From NCBI RefSeq assembly GCF_946482605.1, contig NZ_CAMLSE010000001.1, positions 248,001 to 312,000 on the forward strand: a DNA stretch of 64,000 nt. The letters are read 5' to 3'. The position numbers and the translations under genes are program-made. This DNA comes from an uncultured Dyadobacter sp. (GTDB lineage Bacteria > Bacteroidota > Bacteroidia > Cytophagales > Spirosomataceae). Under the pieces are notes generated by a model. The model made no database searches and was not told the origin of the DNA. It was given only the letters and a program-made list of their open reading frames with translations. Below, piece by piece: positions 27,195-36,009 of this stretch. Position 1 is the first letter of the stretch. The number at the start of each line of letters is the position of its first letter.

Positions 27195-28883
27195 GGGGCG
27201 ATTGGCCTCGGTAAGCGCCTGCACGATCTTTTCCTGCGCACTTGGTGCGGGGGCATTTTTCAGCGCAAATTTCCCGTTAGGTCTGATAATGGAGAATGTT
27301 CCCGAATCCAGCGGATTTAGCCTGAACAGCAGATCCATCATCTGGGTCTCATTTACCGACATATGAATACCTTTCAGTTTGTGTCTGATCACGTATTGTT
27401 TCAAAAGGGCATCGGAAACGGAGTAGTCATCGGCCGAAAGATGTACGTACAGAAATACGATATTCTCGGGTAAGCGTGCCTGTAATGCCGGAATAAAATC
27501 CAGTTCCTCCCGGCTTTTGGGGTCTTCAATATTCCATTTTACAAGATAAATAGTCTTCCCGTTCAAACCATCTACTATACGGTTGAACCAGGCATTTCCC
27601 CGGTCGTTGGAAGCGGTCAGGTAATAACCCGGCAGCGCCTCGACAGGGTCCGTGCGGAGATTTTTAAACTCAACCAGTTTCCTGATATCGCTGCTGTCCT
27701 TGGTTTCCAGCCTGACGATCTCATCCAATGATTGTTTGAACTGCGGAATGCCTGTTCGGGATTGGATATGCCTGCTCAGCAGTTCCTGCTGTTTGTAGGT
27801 ATATTTATAGAGGTTTTTTGTGAGATATCTTACTTTCAGAAACTCGGTGGCCGTACTGTCGTAAAGATCGCCGTAAATCCTGCTCTCCCGCTCGTAGTTG
27901 AACAGCAGGTTGAGTACCGTCTCATTTCGTGCGAAGAGTTTGTTCATGAAATCCAGTTCGCCTTTTTCGGCCAGCCCGTTATCCACAATCTGGTTAAGGT
28001 GTTGCCGGTCTTCCGCAGACAGACTGGTTGCATTGTCACGGATCAGCGAGGCCATCAGTTTAACCGGAAGGGAATTGGTACGACTGGGGTTGTCGAATTT
28101 TTTACCTTCCACCATCAGGTCTGCATAATTACCGAAACGATTGGCCCAGATCACCCGTTGCCCGGTAAGCGGAGCTTTATCCAGTCGTTTGAGGCTGTCG
28201 AGCAGGCCCTTGCTCACGTTGTACTGGTTGCTCAGCGCATGTTCGTAAAGCAGTTGCAATTGCTCTTCGTCGGTAATGGACTTCACCCACTGGTAGAGCG
28301 CGGGTGCAGCCACAGTACGCTGTGTGGCAGTCTGTACCGATCCCAGGCGGAACTCCCCTCTTTGTTCGGCAGCGAACCGGGCGTCGGAAGGGCTTTTGTC
28401 CCAAAAATTCTTAAAGAAGCTGGTCCCAAGTGTGATGCTTCCATTCAGACGCTGGTTTTCCGCAGTCACGTAAAGCGGATATTGGTTATTAGCATCTGCA
28501 TTGACCCCCGCGAAGAAAAACAGCTTTTTAGCTTTTCCGATGGAATCACCATTGAATGTAACTTCGACTGTACCTGGCGAGCCCAGAAAAGTCGTGAAGG
28601 CTTTGCCGCCGTAATCCATGTAGATTTCCTCCTGGGGGAATAGAAGGGGCAGTGACACCCGAAAGCTGCCGTCAGCTTCCAGAGAGGCCTGCTTACTAAG
28701 CTCCGATTGAGGTTGGAGTATATTGTTACGAGAAAATGTAATGAAAGGTGCCTGCCTGTATAGTCTTCCGTTCAGGTTTTGGATCCTGCCTTTAATAATA
28801 AGAGAATCGGTAACGGCAGATGCAGAATGCAAAAAACCTAGAAAGAGGGCGGCCAGTAAGATGAAGCGCATGCGGGTGATCAT
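27192..28883 (-). CDS. Exported TlpA-like protein with a degenerate thioredoxin domain
   Basis: 563 residues. Sec signal ending HSASA (about 23), then a DUF4369-like beta-domain (IIKGRIQNLNG, DGSFRVSLPL, 25-125), a long helical region (150-420) and a C-terminal thioredoxin fold (about 440-560). At the place where TlpA proteins have the WCxxC active site this protein reads VKWNIEDPKSREELDFIPAL, so both cysteines are missing and it cannot act as a disulfide reductase. It may bind a ligand or partner instead. Alone in its unit, between nuoC and the BamA-like gene, all on one strand. Confidence 0.75.
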   Translation of the reverse strand: MITRMRFILLAALFLGFLHSASAVTDSLIIKGRIQNLNGRLYRQAPFITFSRNNILQPQSELSKQASLEADGSFRVSLPLLFPQEEIYMDYGGKAFTTFLGSPGTVEVTFNGDSIGKAKKLFFFAGVNADANNQYPLYVTAENQRLNGSITLGTSFFKNFWDKSPSDARFAAEQRGEFRLGSVQTATQRTVAAPALYQWVKSITDEEQLQLLYEHALSNQYNVSKGLLDSLKRLDKAPLTGQRVIWANRFGNYADLMVEGKKFDNPSRTNSLPVKLMASLIRDNATSLSAEDRQHLNQIVDNGLAEKGELDFMNKLFARNETVLNLLFNYERESRIYGDLYDSTATEFLKVRYLTKNLYKYTYKQQELLSRHIQSRTGIPQFKQSLDEIVRLETKDSSDIRKLVEFKNLRTDPVEALPGYYLTASNDRGNAWFNRIVDGLNGKTIYLVKWNIEDPKSREELDFIPALQARLPENIVFLYVHLSADDYSVSDALLKQYVIRHKLKGIHMSVNETQMMDLLFRLNPLDSGTFSIIRPNGKFALKNAPAPSAQEKIVQALTEANRP

Positions 28884-28968
28884 TAAAATTTGGTAACGAA
28901 AAATAATGAGGCTTTTTCATGCTACCAAATCTCGGTGATTATTTGCTGTGCGCTCACAAAGCGGTCTC

Positions 28969-29511
28969 CTACGCTCTATCGGGATCTGTGATCGGTTCTT
29001 CGGATTTTCCGTCTTCATAACGGACATAAATCCCGTGGTATCGCTCTTGCAGCACATAGTCTTTGCGCAAGGGATGGCCCTCCCAGTCTTCGGGTAGCAG
29101 AATGCGGCGAAGGTCGGTGTGTCCTTCAAAATGGATGCCCATCAGGTCATACGCTTCCCGCTCATGCCAGTCGGCTGTGCGCCAGATATGGCTTACGGTA
29201 GGTACTGCCGGCAATGCAAGGCCTGCGGTATTGCGGGGGAAGACTGTTTTTACGACCAGGTCCAGGGCGTAGGGAATGGAAGTGAGGTTGTAAATCAGCT
29301 CCATCGTATCTATGCTTGGCCCGTTGTCAATGGCAGTAATACAAGCCAGATAATCAAAATAGAGCCTTTCGTCTTCGTGTAGAAACTGGCAGATAGCTGC
29401 GACACTTTGTGCCGGGACCAATAATACGGGTTGGGGATTTTTGGTATCGGTAGCTATATCGTACTCCGGAAAACGGGCAACAACGATATCGGTGATTTCC
29501 TGAAAAGTCAT
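28969..29511 (-). CDS. nuoC: NADH-quinone oxidoreductase subunit C
   Basis: 180 residues. Complex I 30-kDa-type subunit of the peripheral arm. Signature [38 protein letters not shown] lies at residues about 128-165. nuoB ends 9 bases upstream, so the two are co-translated. The next gene downstream is not nuoD. Confidence 0.93.
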   Translation of the reverse strand: MTFQEITDIVVARFPEYDIATDTKNPQPVLLVPAQSVAAICQFLHEDERLYFDYLACITAIDNGPSIDTMELIYNLTSIPYALDLVVKTVFPRNTAGLALPAVPTVSHIWRTADWHEREAYDLMGIHFEGHTDLRRILLPEDWEGHPLRKDYVLQERYHGIYVRYEDGKSEEPITDPDRA

Positions 29512-29520
29512 AGCGTTGTG

Positions 29521-30051
29521 TTAAGATAATATGGTTTCTTTGCCGGCAGCCTCCATTTCCAGAAAGAGCTCGGGGACGACCTCCTGCTTTCCACGGATTT
29601 TTTCCTGCAATTTCATAAACCCGCCAATGAGCGCCTCGGGACGCGGCGGGCAGCCGGGTACATATACATCCACAGGTATGATCCTGTCCACGCCTTTTAC
29701 CACATGATAGCCATGTTCCCAGTAAGGGCCTCCGCAATTAGAGCAACTACCCATTGAGATGACGTACCTCGGTTCGGGCATTTGTTCATATAATCTCCGG
29801 ATGCGGTCGGCCATTCTGAATGTAACGGTGCCGGCCACGATCATCACATCCGACTGGCGGGGCGAGGGCCTTGGCATGATCCCGAAGCGTTCGAGGTCGT
29901 AATTGGCCGCGTAGGTCGCCATCATTTCAATGGCGCAGCATGCCAGTCCGAAGCCCATGGGCCATAATGACGACAGGCGGGCCCAGTTCATCAGGTCCTC
30001 GGCATTCGTCAGGATAATGCCGCCATCGCCGGTTTTAATTCGTTCACTCAT
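29521..30051 (-). CDS. nuoB: NADH-quinone oxidoreductase subunit B
   Basis: 176 residues. Carries the N2 iron-sulfur cluster of complex I: the tandem cysteines in [10 protein letters not shown], then [11 protein letters not shown] and VPGCPPRPE provide the four ligands. I start at the ATG at 30051 (MSERIKTG); the frame is open to 30276, but a TACTTTTG -7 box at 30115-30122 lies in that extension. First gene of a nuoB-nuoC pair. Confidence 0.95.
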   Translation of the reverse strand: MSERIKTGDGGIILTNAEDLMNWARLSSLWPMGFGLACCAIEMMATYAANYDLERFGIMPRPSPRQSDVMIVAGTVTFRMADRIRRLYEQMPEPRYVISMGSCSNCGGPYWEHGYHVVKGVDRIIPVDVYVPGCPPRPEALIGGFMKLQEKIRGKQEVVPELFLEMEAAGKETILS

Positions 30052-30114
30052 GAATATTTTCAGGAAGTCGGGAGTTGGTATGGATATTGCTTTAAAACAG
30101 CTTTCACCATCTTG

Positions 30115-30122
30115 CAAAAGTA
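30115..30122 (-). promoter_or_regulatory. -7 promoter box (TACTTTTG) for nuoBC
   Basis: Exact TAnnTTTG on the minus strand, 64 bases before the nuoB ATG at 30051; supports the short start. Confidence 0.5.
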
Positions 30123-30184
30123 ACCATATTTGGCAAGAAAGGGTTTCTGACAGCGTTACAAAACAAATACAACACTTCAACTCT

Positions 30185-30928
30185 ATGAAACACAAATTAC
30201 TCTTCTGCTTTCTCTTCCTGACCTTTATGGCAGGGAACTCCCATGCGCAGACTGATTCCACCGTGAGAATTTTCAAGACCGGAATGGCGATCTATGCCGA
30301 GTTCGGGTTGCTGCCGAATAACAAGGCCATCCGCGACGAGTTGGCTCGGTTACAAGTCAAGCCGTTTACTTCACTCATGGGCAATCTGGTGCTTGCTAGG
30401 CGCACGGAGTCTGAAAAATGGTTCTCAGAGGCGAGGATCATCATCATGAACAGTACCAATTACACGACGGACCGTGATGAAAAAAAGGCGTATCTCAACG
30501 GAATCGGCATTGGTACCGATGGAGGCCCCAAGCTTGTGAATACCTCCCGCTGGAATGTGACCATTCCGCTCGGGGCTGACTTCATGCTCTACCGGATGAA
30601 TATCAAAAGCAACGGATCGGCCACCATGCAGCAGTTACTCAATAACCCCTCGGCTTACCAGTCGGTGAAAATATTTACCGCTAACATTAACCTTCACGGT
30701 GGAGTAGGGGTGGATTACAAGATGAACTTTCTTCCAAAAATTAATGAAAAGGTATACCTGAGCGCAAAAGTCACCTATCATCATCCCATTCTGGGGCGCC
30801 GGAAATGGAAAGGCGATAATGTAACGATCGACGACTTCCCGAGACTTAAAACCAACCAGATCTATACGCAGGTCGGATTGGTTTTCTTTCCCAAACCGCA
30901 CGCGAAAAAGTGGGGCAGGATGCATTGA
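30185..30928 (+). CDS. Secreted hypothetical protein, probable outer-membrane barrel
   Basis: 247 residues from the ATG at 30185, which starts a good Sec signal ([21 protein letters not shown]). The mature part alternates polar and hydrophobic residues ([49 protein letters not shown]) as in a beta-barrel, and the last residues before a basic tail form a barrel strand. I do not recognise the family. It is inserted on the plus strand between nuoB and the regulator gene, breaking the nuo order. Its stop (30928) is two bases from the regulator's stop (30931) on the other strand. Confidence 0.7.
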   Translation: MKHKLLFCFLFLTFMAGNSHAQTDSTVRIFKTGMAIYAEFGLLPNNKAIRDELARLQVKPFTSLMGNLVLARRTESEKWFSEARIIIMNSTNYTTDRDEKKAYLNGIGIGTDGGPKLVNTSRWNVTIPLGADFMLYRMNIKSNGSATMQQLLNNPSAYQSVKIFTANINLHGGVGVDYKMNFLPKINEKVYLSAKVTYHHPILGRRKWKGDNVTIDDFPRLKTNQIYTQVGLVFFPKPHAKKWGRMH

Positions 30929-30930
30929 TA

Positions 30931-31263
30931 TTATCCGTTTTTTTTCGCGAGTAAGATCCTCAGCTGATTTTCCAGGATCCGTATGTAAGTATCCTTGTCG
31001 GCTTCGCTCAGTAATTCAGGCGTAAAATGTACTCCGGAAGGCCGGTGGGCTGTTTCCCGCAACGGCAAGTCGGAAATCAGCTCGGTGACGGGAGTTTTGA
31101 AAACCTGAGATAAAAGTTTTAGAACAGGTACCGAAGGAAGGGAGGAGCCGTCTTCCAGTTCGGAGTAGGACGCTTCGGTCATTTCCAGAAGGAGTGCCAT
31201 ATAACTTTGGGAAAAGTCCCTTTCCGCCCGGAACCTCCGCAGGTTGCTTGCAAAAGCTTCCAT
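30931..31263 (-). CDS. XRE-family helix-turn-helix regulator
   Basis: 110 residues. The N-terminal HTH (about 5-65) reads LRRFRAERDFSQSYMALLLEMTEASYSELEDGSSLPSVPVLKLLSQVF, the usual Cro/C1-type fold. The tail (about 70-110) ends with a helix ILENQLRILLAKK that could be a dimerisation coil. ATG at 31263 chosen because the HTH begins there; the frame is open to 31371. Target genes unknown; nuoA lies 145 bases upstream on the same strand. Confidence 0.8.
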   Translation of the reverse strand: MEAFASNLRRFRAERDFSQSYMALLLEMTEASYSELEDGSSLPSVPVLKLLSQVFKTPVTELISDLPLRETAHRPSGVHFTPELLSEADKDTYIRILENQLRILLAKKNG

Positions 31264-31407
31264 AAGATGTTTTTGTTGATGATTAATTGATCGGTAAACT
31301 ACCCAGGCAAAATCGGTAATTTTTAAGTCACTGTCAATATAATCAGTCAAAACCCTGCTGGAATACGGCAAATTATAACTCTGGTTATCAGGTTATTGTA
31401 ATTGCTG

Positions 31408-31875
31408 CTACTTTTTGTAGCGTTCGTTCACTTTGGCATACAAGTCTGCGGGGACGTGGGAAGTCACTTCCGGGACCTGTGGTTTGGGCAATACCCAGTC
31501 CAGGTAACCTTTTGCCCATGCATAGGCGAGACCTAAAATCAGGATACCGATAAATACCGTCATTTCTGCCATGGCGAACCACCCCCATTGCCCGTTTGTC
31601 TGCGCGATGAGCTCCTCACTTCCGAAAACGACAGACCAGGGGAAAAGGAACAGCAGTTCCACTTCGAAGAGTACGAAAATCAATGCAACGACATAAAAGC
31701 GCACATTGAACTGGATATTGGCATTGCCGAGCGGATCTTCGCCGGATTCATAGGTGGTCAGTTTCTCTTCGTTGGGTTTGTGCGGCCTCAGGAATTTTGC
31801 AATGGTCAGCATCACACCCAGGAGGATGAGCGCGGCAATAACGAATAGAAGAATATAACCGAAATCGGAAAGCAT
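31408..31875 (-). CDS. nuoA: NADH-quinone oxidoreductase subunit A
   Basis: 155 residues, three membrane segments (about 5-25, 60-85, 95-120). Signature segments are TYESGEDPLGNANIQFNVRFY and FEVELLFLFPWSVV. Part of the complex I membrane arm. It stands apart from nuoB by 1.36 kb holding two unrelated genes. Confidence 0.93.
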   Translation of the reverse strand: MLSDFGYILLFVIAALILLGVMLTIAKFLRPHKPNEEKLTTYESGEDPLGNANIQFNVRFYVVALIFVLFEVELLFLFPWSVVFGSEELIAQTNGQWGWFAMAEMTVFIGILILGLAYAWAKGYLDWVLPKPQVPEVTSHVPADLYAKVNERYKK

Positions 31876-31894
31876 AGGATCTGCCTGTTTACAG

Positions 31895-31902
31895 CAAAAC
31901 TA
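31895..31902 (-). promoter_or_regulatory. -7 promoter box (TAGTTTTG) for nuoA
   Basis: Exact TAnnTTTG on the minus strand, 20 bases before the nuoA ATG at 31875. Confidence 0.45.
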
Positions 31903-31937
31903 GGCAAAATGGACGGGAATATGGCGGAATGACCTTA

Positions 31938-32819
31938 TTAAATGCTCAACAGGATCGTGCGGATACTCAGCCCGATCACCAATGTGCCTACGATCAGCAT
32001 TAGCGGTTTGCGTTTGATCTTACCAACCAGCATGGCACCAAACGGCGCGGCCATTACGCCGCCGACGATCAGTCCCAGGACCACTTTCCAGCTGTCCACC
32101 CCTGTGAAGAGCATGAAGGTGATCCCGCTCGCGAATGCCACCGCAAATTCCGCTGCATTCACAGAGCCGATGGTGTAGCGGGGATCGCGCCCCTGTCCGA
32201 GTAGCGTAGAAGTAACGATAGGACCCCAGCCGCCCCCGCCGACGGAATCCAGAAAGCCACCGGCAGCGGCCAGTACGCTGATGCGTTTGGTTTTATTTTT
32301 GACAATGTTCTTTTGTATGGCCTTGCGGATGATAATCACTCCGAGTATCAGCATATAGAATGCGATGAAAGGCTTGATCATATTGCCGTCGATAACATCA
32401 GAAAGCAGGTAGGCACCTACGATGGATCCCGCAACACCGGGGATCAGAAGGCTTTTGAAGAGTTTCTTATTGATATTTTTAAACCGGAAATGGGATATCG
32501 CCGAAGCACCGGTCGTAAACATCTCAGCAAAATGGACACTCGCACTGCTCACTGCGGGCGTAACACCCAGGCTGAGCAGGAAGGAATTCGAAGTAACACC
32601 GTAAGCCATACCCAGGGCGCCATCCACCAGCTGCGCTCCCAGTCCCACCAGCACGTATAATGCAAATTCCCCCGTCAGGAAAGAGGTAACTTCTTCGGAG
32701 CTGACAGAAATTATTCCGCTTGTCAGCAGCACGCCCACAAGGAGTACGATGGCCGCGGCGGGAATGAGGTACCAGGTTGCTGATGAAGGGAGTCTGAGTG
32801 CGAGGACTTTGGCAAGCAT
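31938..32819 (-). CDS. TauE/SafE-family sulfite/sulfonate exporter-like permease
   Basis: 293 residues with eight to nine membrane segments. The family's internal repeats are visible: VGLGAQLVDGALGMAYG near residue 60 and AAAGGFLDSVGGGGWGPIVTSTLLGQGRDPRYTIGSVN near 185-215. Members move sulfite, sulfoacetate or other sulfur oxyanions. No sulfur-metabolism gene is close by. -7 boxes TATTTTTG (32857-32864) or TAGTTTTG (32866-32873) lie upstream. Confidence 0.9.
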   Translation of the reverse strand: MLAKVLALRLPSSATWYLIPAAAIVLLVGVLLTSGIISVSSEEVTSFLTGEFALYVLVGLGAQLVDGALGMAYGVTSNSFLLSLGVTPAVSSASVHFAEMFTTGASAISHFRFKNINKKLFKSLLIPGVAGSIVGAYLLSDVIDGNMIKPFIAFYMLILGVIIIRKAIQKNIVKNKTKRISVLAAAGGFLDSVGGGGWGPIVTSTLLGQGRDPRYTIGSVNAAEFAVAFASGITFMLFTGVDSWKVVLGLIVGGVMAAPFGAMLVGKIKRKPLMLIVGTLVIGLSIRTILLSI

Positions 32820-32856
32820 TACCGTGAATTTTAGAATGTTGGAATCTTTGAGATTA

Positions 32857-32873
32857 CAAAAATAGCAAAACTA
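32857..32873 (-). promoter_or_regulatory. Two possible -7 boxes for the TauE gene
   Basis: Minus strand carries TATTTTTG (32857-32864) and TAGTTTTG (32866-32873), both exact TAnnTTTG, 38-54 bases before the ATG at 32819. Confidence 0.4.
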
Positions 32874-32932
32874 TTTAATCTACGTAATTGATAGATTATT
32901 AAATTTTACTTAAAGTGCACGGATGGTGGCGC

Positions 32933-34072
32933 TTATAGCTCGCCTTTTACGAAATCGATAAAATTGTCGCGGTTGATCCAATGCGTCGCCGCGTCGGGGT
33001 AAGCTTCGACAAAAGCCTTGGGGAATTTGATTTTGCTGTCGTTCCATTTGAATTCATATCCTGCGAGTTTCTCGTCGGCCACTTCGAGCCAGTCGAGTTC
33101 TTGCTGATCGTAGGTTCGCCAGAAATAACAAAGCGGATTTTTTCTCGAATAGAAATTATACTTGATGCGTTCGGCGATCAGGTAATTTTCCCACAATGCA
33201 CCGGTGTCTTGTCGTTGATTGATGGGTAGGAAGTTATTAATAAGTGCATTACGAATGCCATTGTCAAGGAAGTACCACTTAGATGATTTGGTCACCTCCT
33301 TTCGCAGGTTCCGGCTGAACCCACCCAGCCGGAAGATGATAAAGACTTTCGAGAACAGGTCGAGGTAGCGTTCGACGGTGTTGCGGTCAATTTGCAGCGC
33401 TCTCGATAGTTCGTCGTAAGACACTTCCTGACCGGTTTGATAGGCGACCAGCTGCAACAACTGCAGCATTTTATGAGAGTGCCTTACCTGTTCAAATGTG
33501 AGGATGTCTTTGAGAAGATAGGCATTGGTCAAACCCCTTAGGTAGTCTGTTTTGGCTTCTGCTGTTTCCGCGAGCAGGACGTCGGGATAACTGCCGAAGA
33601 TCAACCGGTTTTCGAGTTGCTGCCGGGTCTCTATGTAGTTTTCCTGGCCGGACAATTCCAACTGGGCCATGGGAAATAGCTGGTAGTTGATCTGCCTTCC
33701 GACCAGCGGCTCCCCTGTTCTGTTGGATAACTCAAAGGCTGAGGAACCGCTGGCAATGATCGTGAGTTTAGGGAACGAGTCGATTAGCAGTTTCAGCGAT
33801 TTGCCGATTTCAGGAACGACTTGCGCTTCATCGATCAAAAGCAGTTCGATATCAGTTACCCAGCGTTGATAGGAGGCCACGCGGCGATCGGACAGCAATG
33901 CGGCCGTATCCAGATCTTCCCCATTTAAGAAAAGAGATTTTCCCTCGAAACGCTCCTGAATGTTCCGGAGGAGAAACGTTTTTCCAACGCGCCTTGCTCC
34001 GTAAAGCGTCAGCACTTTGTTAGAACGAACGTTCCGCAGCATTTCGTCGAATAGGTATCTGGAATAGCTCAT
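32933..34072 (-). CDS. AAA+ ATPase with C-terminal DUF4143 domain
   Basis: 379 residues. Walker A YGARRVGKT (about 20-28), Walker B LLLIDEAQ (75-82) and sensor IIASGSSAFEL are clear. After the ATPase a winged-helix-like segment follows (YDELSRALQIDRNTVERYLDLFSKVFII, about 218-246), then DUF4143 with an REKNPLCYFWRT.. nuclease-like fold (about 250-370: YNFYSRKNPLCYFWRTYDQQELDWLEV). These proteins are widespread in archaea and Bacteroidota; their role is not settled. The wHTH suggests DNA binding. Two 16-bp palindromes lie 26-73 bases before the ATG (34099-34146). Confidence 0.85.
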   Translation of the reverse strand: MSYSRYLFDEMLRNVRSNKVLTLYGARRVGKTFLLRNIQERFEGKSLFLNGEDLDTAALLSDRRVASYQRWVTDIELLLIDEAQVVPEIGKSLKLLIDSFPKLTIIASGSSAFELSNRTGEPLVGRQINYQLFPMAQLELSGQENYIETRQQLENRLIFGSYPDVLLAETAEAKTDYLRGLTNAYLLKDILTFEQVRHSHKMLQLLQLVAYQTGQEVSYDELSRALQIDRNTVERYLDLFSKVFIIFRLGGFSRNLRKEVTKSSKWYFLDNGIRNALINNFLPINQRQDTGALWENYLIAERIKYNFYSRKNPLCYFWRTYDQQELDWLEVADEKLAGYEFKWNDSKIKFPKAFVEAYPDAATHWINRDNFIDFVKGEL

Positions 34073-34094
34073 GATTGCAGCAAACTGATGTATT

Positions 34095-34150
34095 CAACGA
34101 ATTTAGCTAAATTCATCGGATTTATTCAATGAATTTAGCTAAATTCGTTG
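34095..34150. repeat. Double 16-bp palindrome, probable operator, before the DUF4143 ATPase gene
   Basis: GAATTTAGCTAAATTC, a perfect 16-bp palindrome, occurs at 34099-34114 and again at 34131-34146. Each copy also sits in a near-identical 24-base direct repeat (34091 and 34123, one mismatch), 32 bases apart, and together they form a 20-base perfect inverted repeat (34095-34114 with 34131-34150). The spacing is about three helical turns, so two dimers would bind on one DNA face. A TTCG-loop hairpin (34147-34162) lies next to the nitrilase stop and may be part of its terminator. Confidence 0.8.
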
Positions 34151-34171
34151 AGTTCGCTCAACCAATTCGTA

Positions 34172-35113
34172 TTATAGCCACACTACCTTCTGCTCCGACT
34201 TATGTTCCTGTCCGATAATATGCCCGTACAGTTCGGGCCTCCGTGCTTGCAGGTAGCGGTAGCCGCCGGCGCGTTGTAGTTTTTCGGGCGTGATGGTGGC
34301 GATGGCTATGTCGTTATCCAGTGCCCTGCACTCCGCGATGATGTCTCCATAGGGGTCAAGGATCATGGAGCAGCCGTTTTTTAACTGGTCATCATCCATT
34401 CCGATGGGATTAGAGAAGATCGCATACACAGCATTGTCGTACGCGCGGGCCGGAAGCCATTTCATGAGCCATGCGCGGCCTTTGAGTCCGTCGAATTCCT
34501 GACGAAGCGAGGTGGGATCGGCCTCGCGGTTTTGCCATAATGCCGGATCGACGAAACCCGCACCCGGCCGTGTGGATGGCGTGCACATCGTCACGTGCGG
34601 CATGAAAACGATGTCGGCACCCAACAGTTTAGTTGCCCGGACGTGCTCGATGATGTTATTATCATAGCATATCAGTATGCTGCATTTCCATCCGTACAGA
34701 TCAAAAATGACATACTGATCGCCCGGAGTAAGATGTGGATTGATAAATGGGTGCAGTTTCCTGTACTTGGCTACCAGGCCGTTGCGATCTACACAGACAT
34801 AAGCTTTGTACATTTTGTCGTCGGCATCCCTTTCGAACAAGCCCGCCAAAATGGCGATGTCATGTTCGGCTGCGATGCTCTGGAGGGCGCGAATGCTTGG
34901 GCCATCGGGAATTGGCTCGGCAACCGCAAGCAATTCTTCGCGGGACAAATGCCTGGCAAATGTGTAGCCGGTTATGGAACATTCATGAAACGCGATCGCC
35001 TTCGCCCCTTGCCGGGCTGCCTGAGCGCTCATTTGGCGGATTATGCCAAGGTTGTAGGCTTTGTCGTTGCTCTTATTTTCGAACTGAGCGGTCGCAATTT
35101 TGATAGGTTCCAT
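34172..35113 (-). CDS. Carbon-nitrogen hydrolase (nitrilase superfamily)
   Basis: 313 residues, soluble. The catalytic triad is visible: Glu44 (AFHECSITGY), Lys119 (KYRKLHPF) and Cys149 (SILICYDNN). Hydrolyses a nitrile or amide C-N bond of an unknown substrate; the GLFERDADDKMYKAYVCVD segment and long C-terminus fit the amidase-type branches (aliphatic amidase, N-carbamoyl hydrolase). Single gene; a TATTTTTG -7 box at 35136-35143 is 23 bases upstream. Confidence 0.9.
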   Translation of the reverse strand: MEPIKIATAQFENKSNDKAYNLGIIRQMSAQAARQGAKAIAFHECSITGYTFARHLSREELLAVAEPIPDGPSIRALQSIAAEHDIAILAGLFERDADDKMYKAYVCVDRNGLVAKYRKLHPFINPHLTPGDQYVIFDLYGWKCSILICYDNNIIEHVRATKLLGADIVFMPHVTMCTPSTRPGAGFVDPALWQNREADPTSLRQEFDGLKGRAWLMKWLPARAYDNAVYAIFSNPIGMDDDQLKNGCSMILDPYGDIIAECRALDNDIAIATITPEKLQRAGGYRYLQARRPELYGHIIGQEHKSEQKVVWL

Positions 35114-35135
35114 AGCTTTTCCTGGTTTTTTTTAC

Positions 35136-35143
35136 CAAAAATA
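35136..35143 (-). promoter_or_regulatory. -7 promoter box (TATTTTTG) for the nitrilase gene
   Basis: Exact TAnnTTTG on the minus strand, 23 bases before the ATG at 35113. Confidence 0.4.
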
Positions 35144-35181
35144 AATAATGCTGCCGATCAAGTATTGTACAAACCCGACAG

Positions 35182-35985
35182 TCAGGACGGAATGTGTATC
35201 AGGTTCGCAGCCAGGAGATTCTGGCTTTGGATATGTTGAGTGGGAGTAAGGCCGGATATGTTTTTCAGTTCCCTGATCAGGTGGGCCTGGTCGTAAAATC
35301 CGCCTTCATAAGCGAGCCCGGCGAGTGGAGTATCATGCTGCCTCGTCCGGAGCAATTTTAAAAAGTATTGAATGCGGGTAATGCCGGCATAGCGTTTGGG
35401 CGAAATGCCGATCTGCTGTTCAAAAACGCGTTGGATTTGTCTTTCCTGAACACGGAGTGTCGAGGCCATTTGCGTGACGGTAAGCAGGCCGTGCGCGGAA
35501 TGGATCAGGTTTACAGCTTCCGCAGCCAGAGAAACGCCACCGGCAGGACTTGCCATTATCCCCAGCAGCCAGTTTTCAATGAGACCGATTTTATCTGAAT
35601 AGGTGGAAATGCCTGCCAGCTGATCAGGTAGTGAATGCGCCCCGGCCCGGAATGTGTCCAGGCTCAAAATCTCGTTTTTGAGCTTACAAGCAGGTATTTT
35701 GAACGGCATACCGGAAGCAAACGGATGGAGGACAACGATGAGAAGCCCTATTTTACCTGCGGCGATCACGTTCCGGTAGCTATCGAGTTGCCCGTAGAGA
35801 AAGTGGGCGGGAAGCGGTTCCGGTACAATGCATTGTTGTGTGTGATGAAAAAGCGGATCGCCGTAGTTGAATGCCAGCCCCGTATTACCGTCCGAGAAAA
35901 TGCGCATCGTCGCTGCCTGGTCGGTTTCCAGGATCAGAAAATGCTTCACGATGCCTGAAAGCAGAGGCAATGGTTTGATCTGCAT
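35182..35985 (-). CDS. AraC-family transcriptional regulator
   Basis: 267 residues. The C-terminal HTH pair (about 165-255) is typical: LTVTQMASTLRVQERQIQRVFEQQIGISPKRYAGITRIQYFLKLL and then LAGLAYEGGFYDQAHLIRELKNISGLTPTQHI, with the conserved G-F-x-D-Q-x-H core. The N-terminal 150 residues form a ligand-sensing domain of the DUF6597 type (MRIFSDGNTGLAFNYGD). It lies between the nitrilase and the thiamine operon, same strand; it may control the nitrilase 69 bases downstream, but no operator is recognised. Confidence 0.88.
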   Translation of the reverse strand: MQIKPLPLLSGIVKHFLILETDQAATMRIFSDGNTGLAFNYGDPLFHHTQQCIVPEPLPAHFLYGQLDSYRNVIAAGKIGLLIVVLHPFASGMPFKIPACKLKNEILSLDTFRAGAHSLPDQLAGISTYSDKIGLIENWLLGIMASPAGGVSLAAEAVNLIHSAHGLLTVTQMASTLRVQERQIQRVFEQQIGISPKRYAGITRIQYFLKLLRTRQHDTPLAGLAYEGGFYDQAHLIRELKNISGLTPTQHIQSQNLLAANLIHIPS

Positions 35986-36009
35986 ATGCTTTGCCTTGTT
36001 GAAAAGGTT

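Noticed and set aside
34095..34150. Possible insertion-sequence or MITE ends
   Set aside because: No transposase gene, only 16 bases between the arms, no flanking target duplication; an operator pair fits better.
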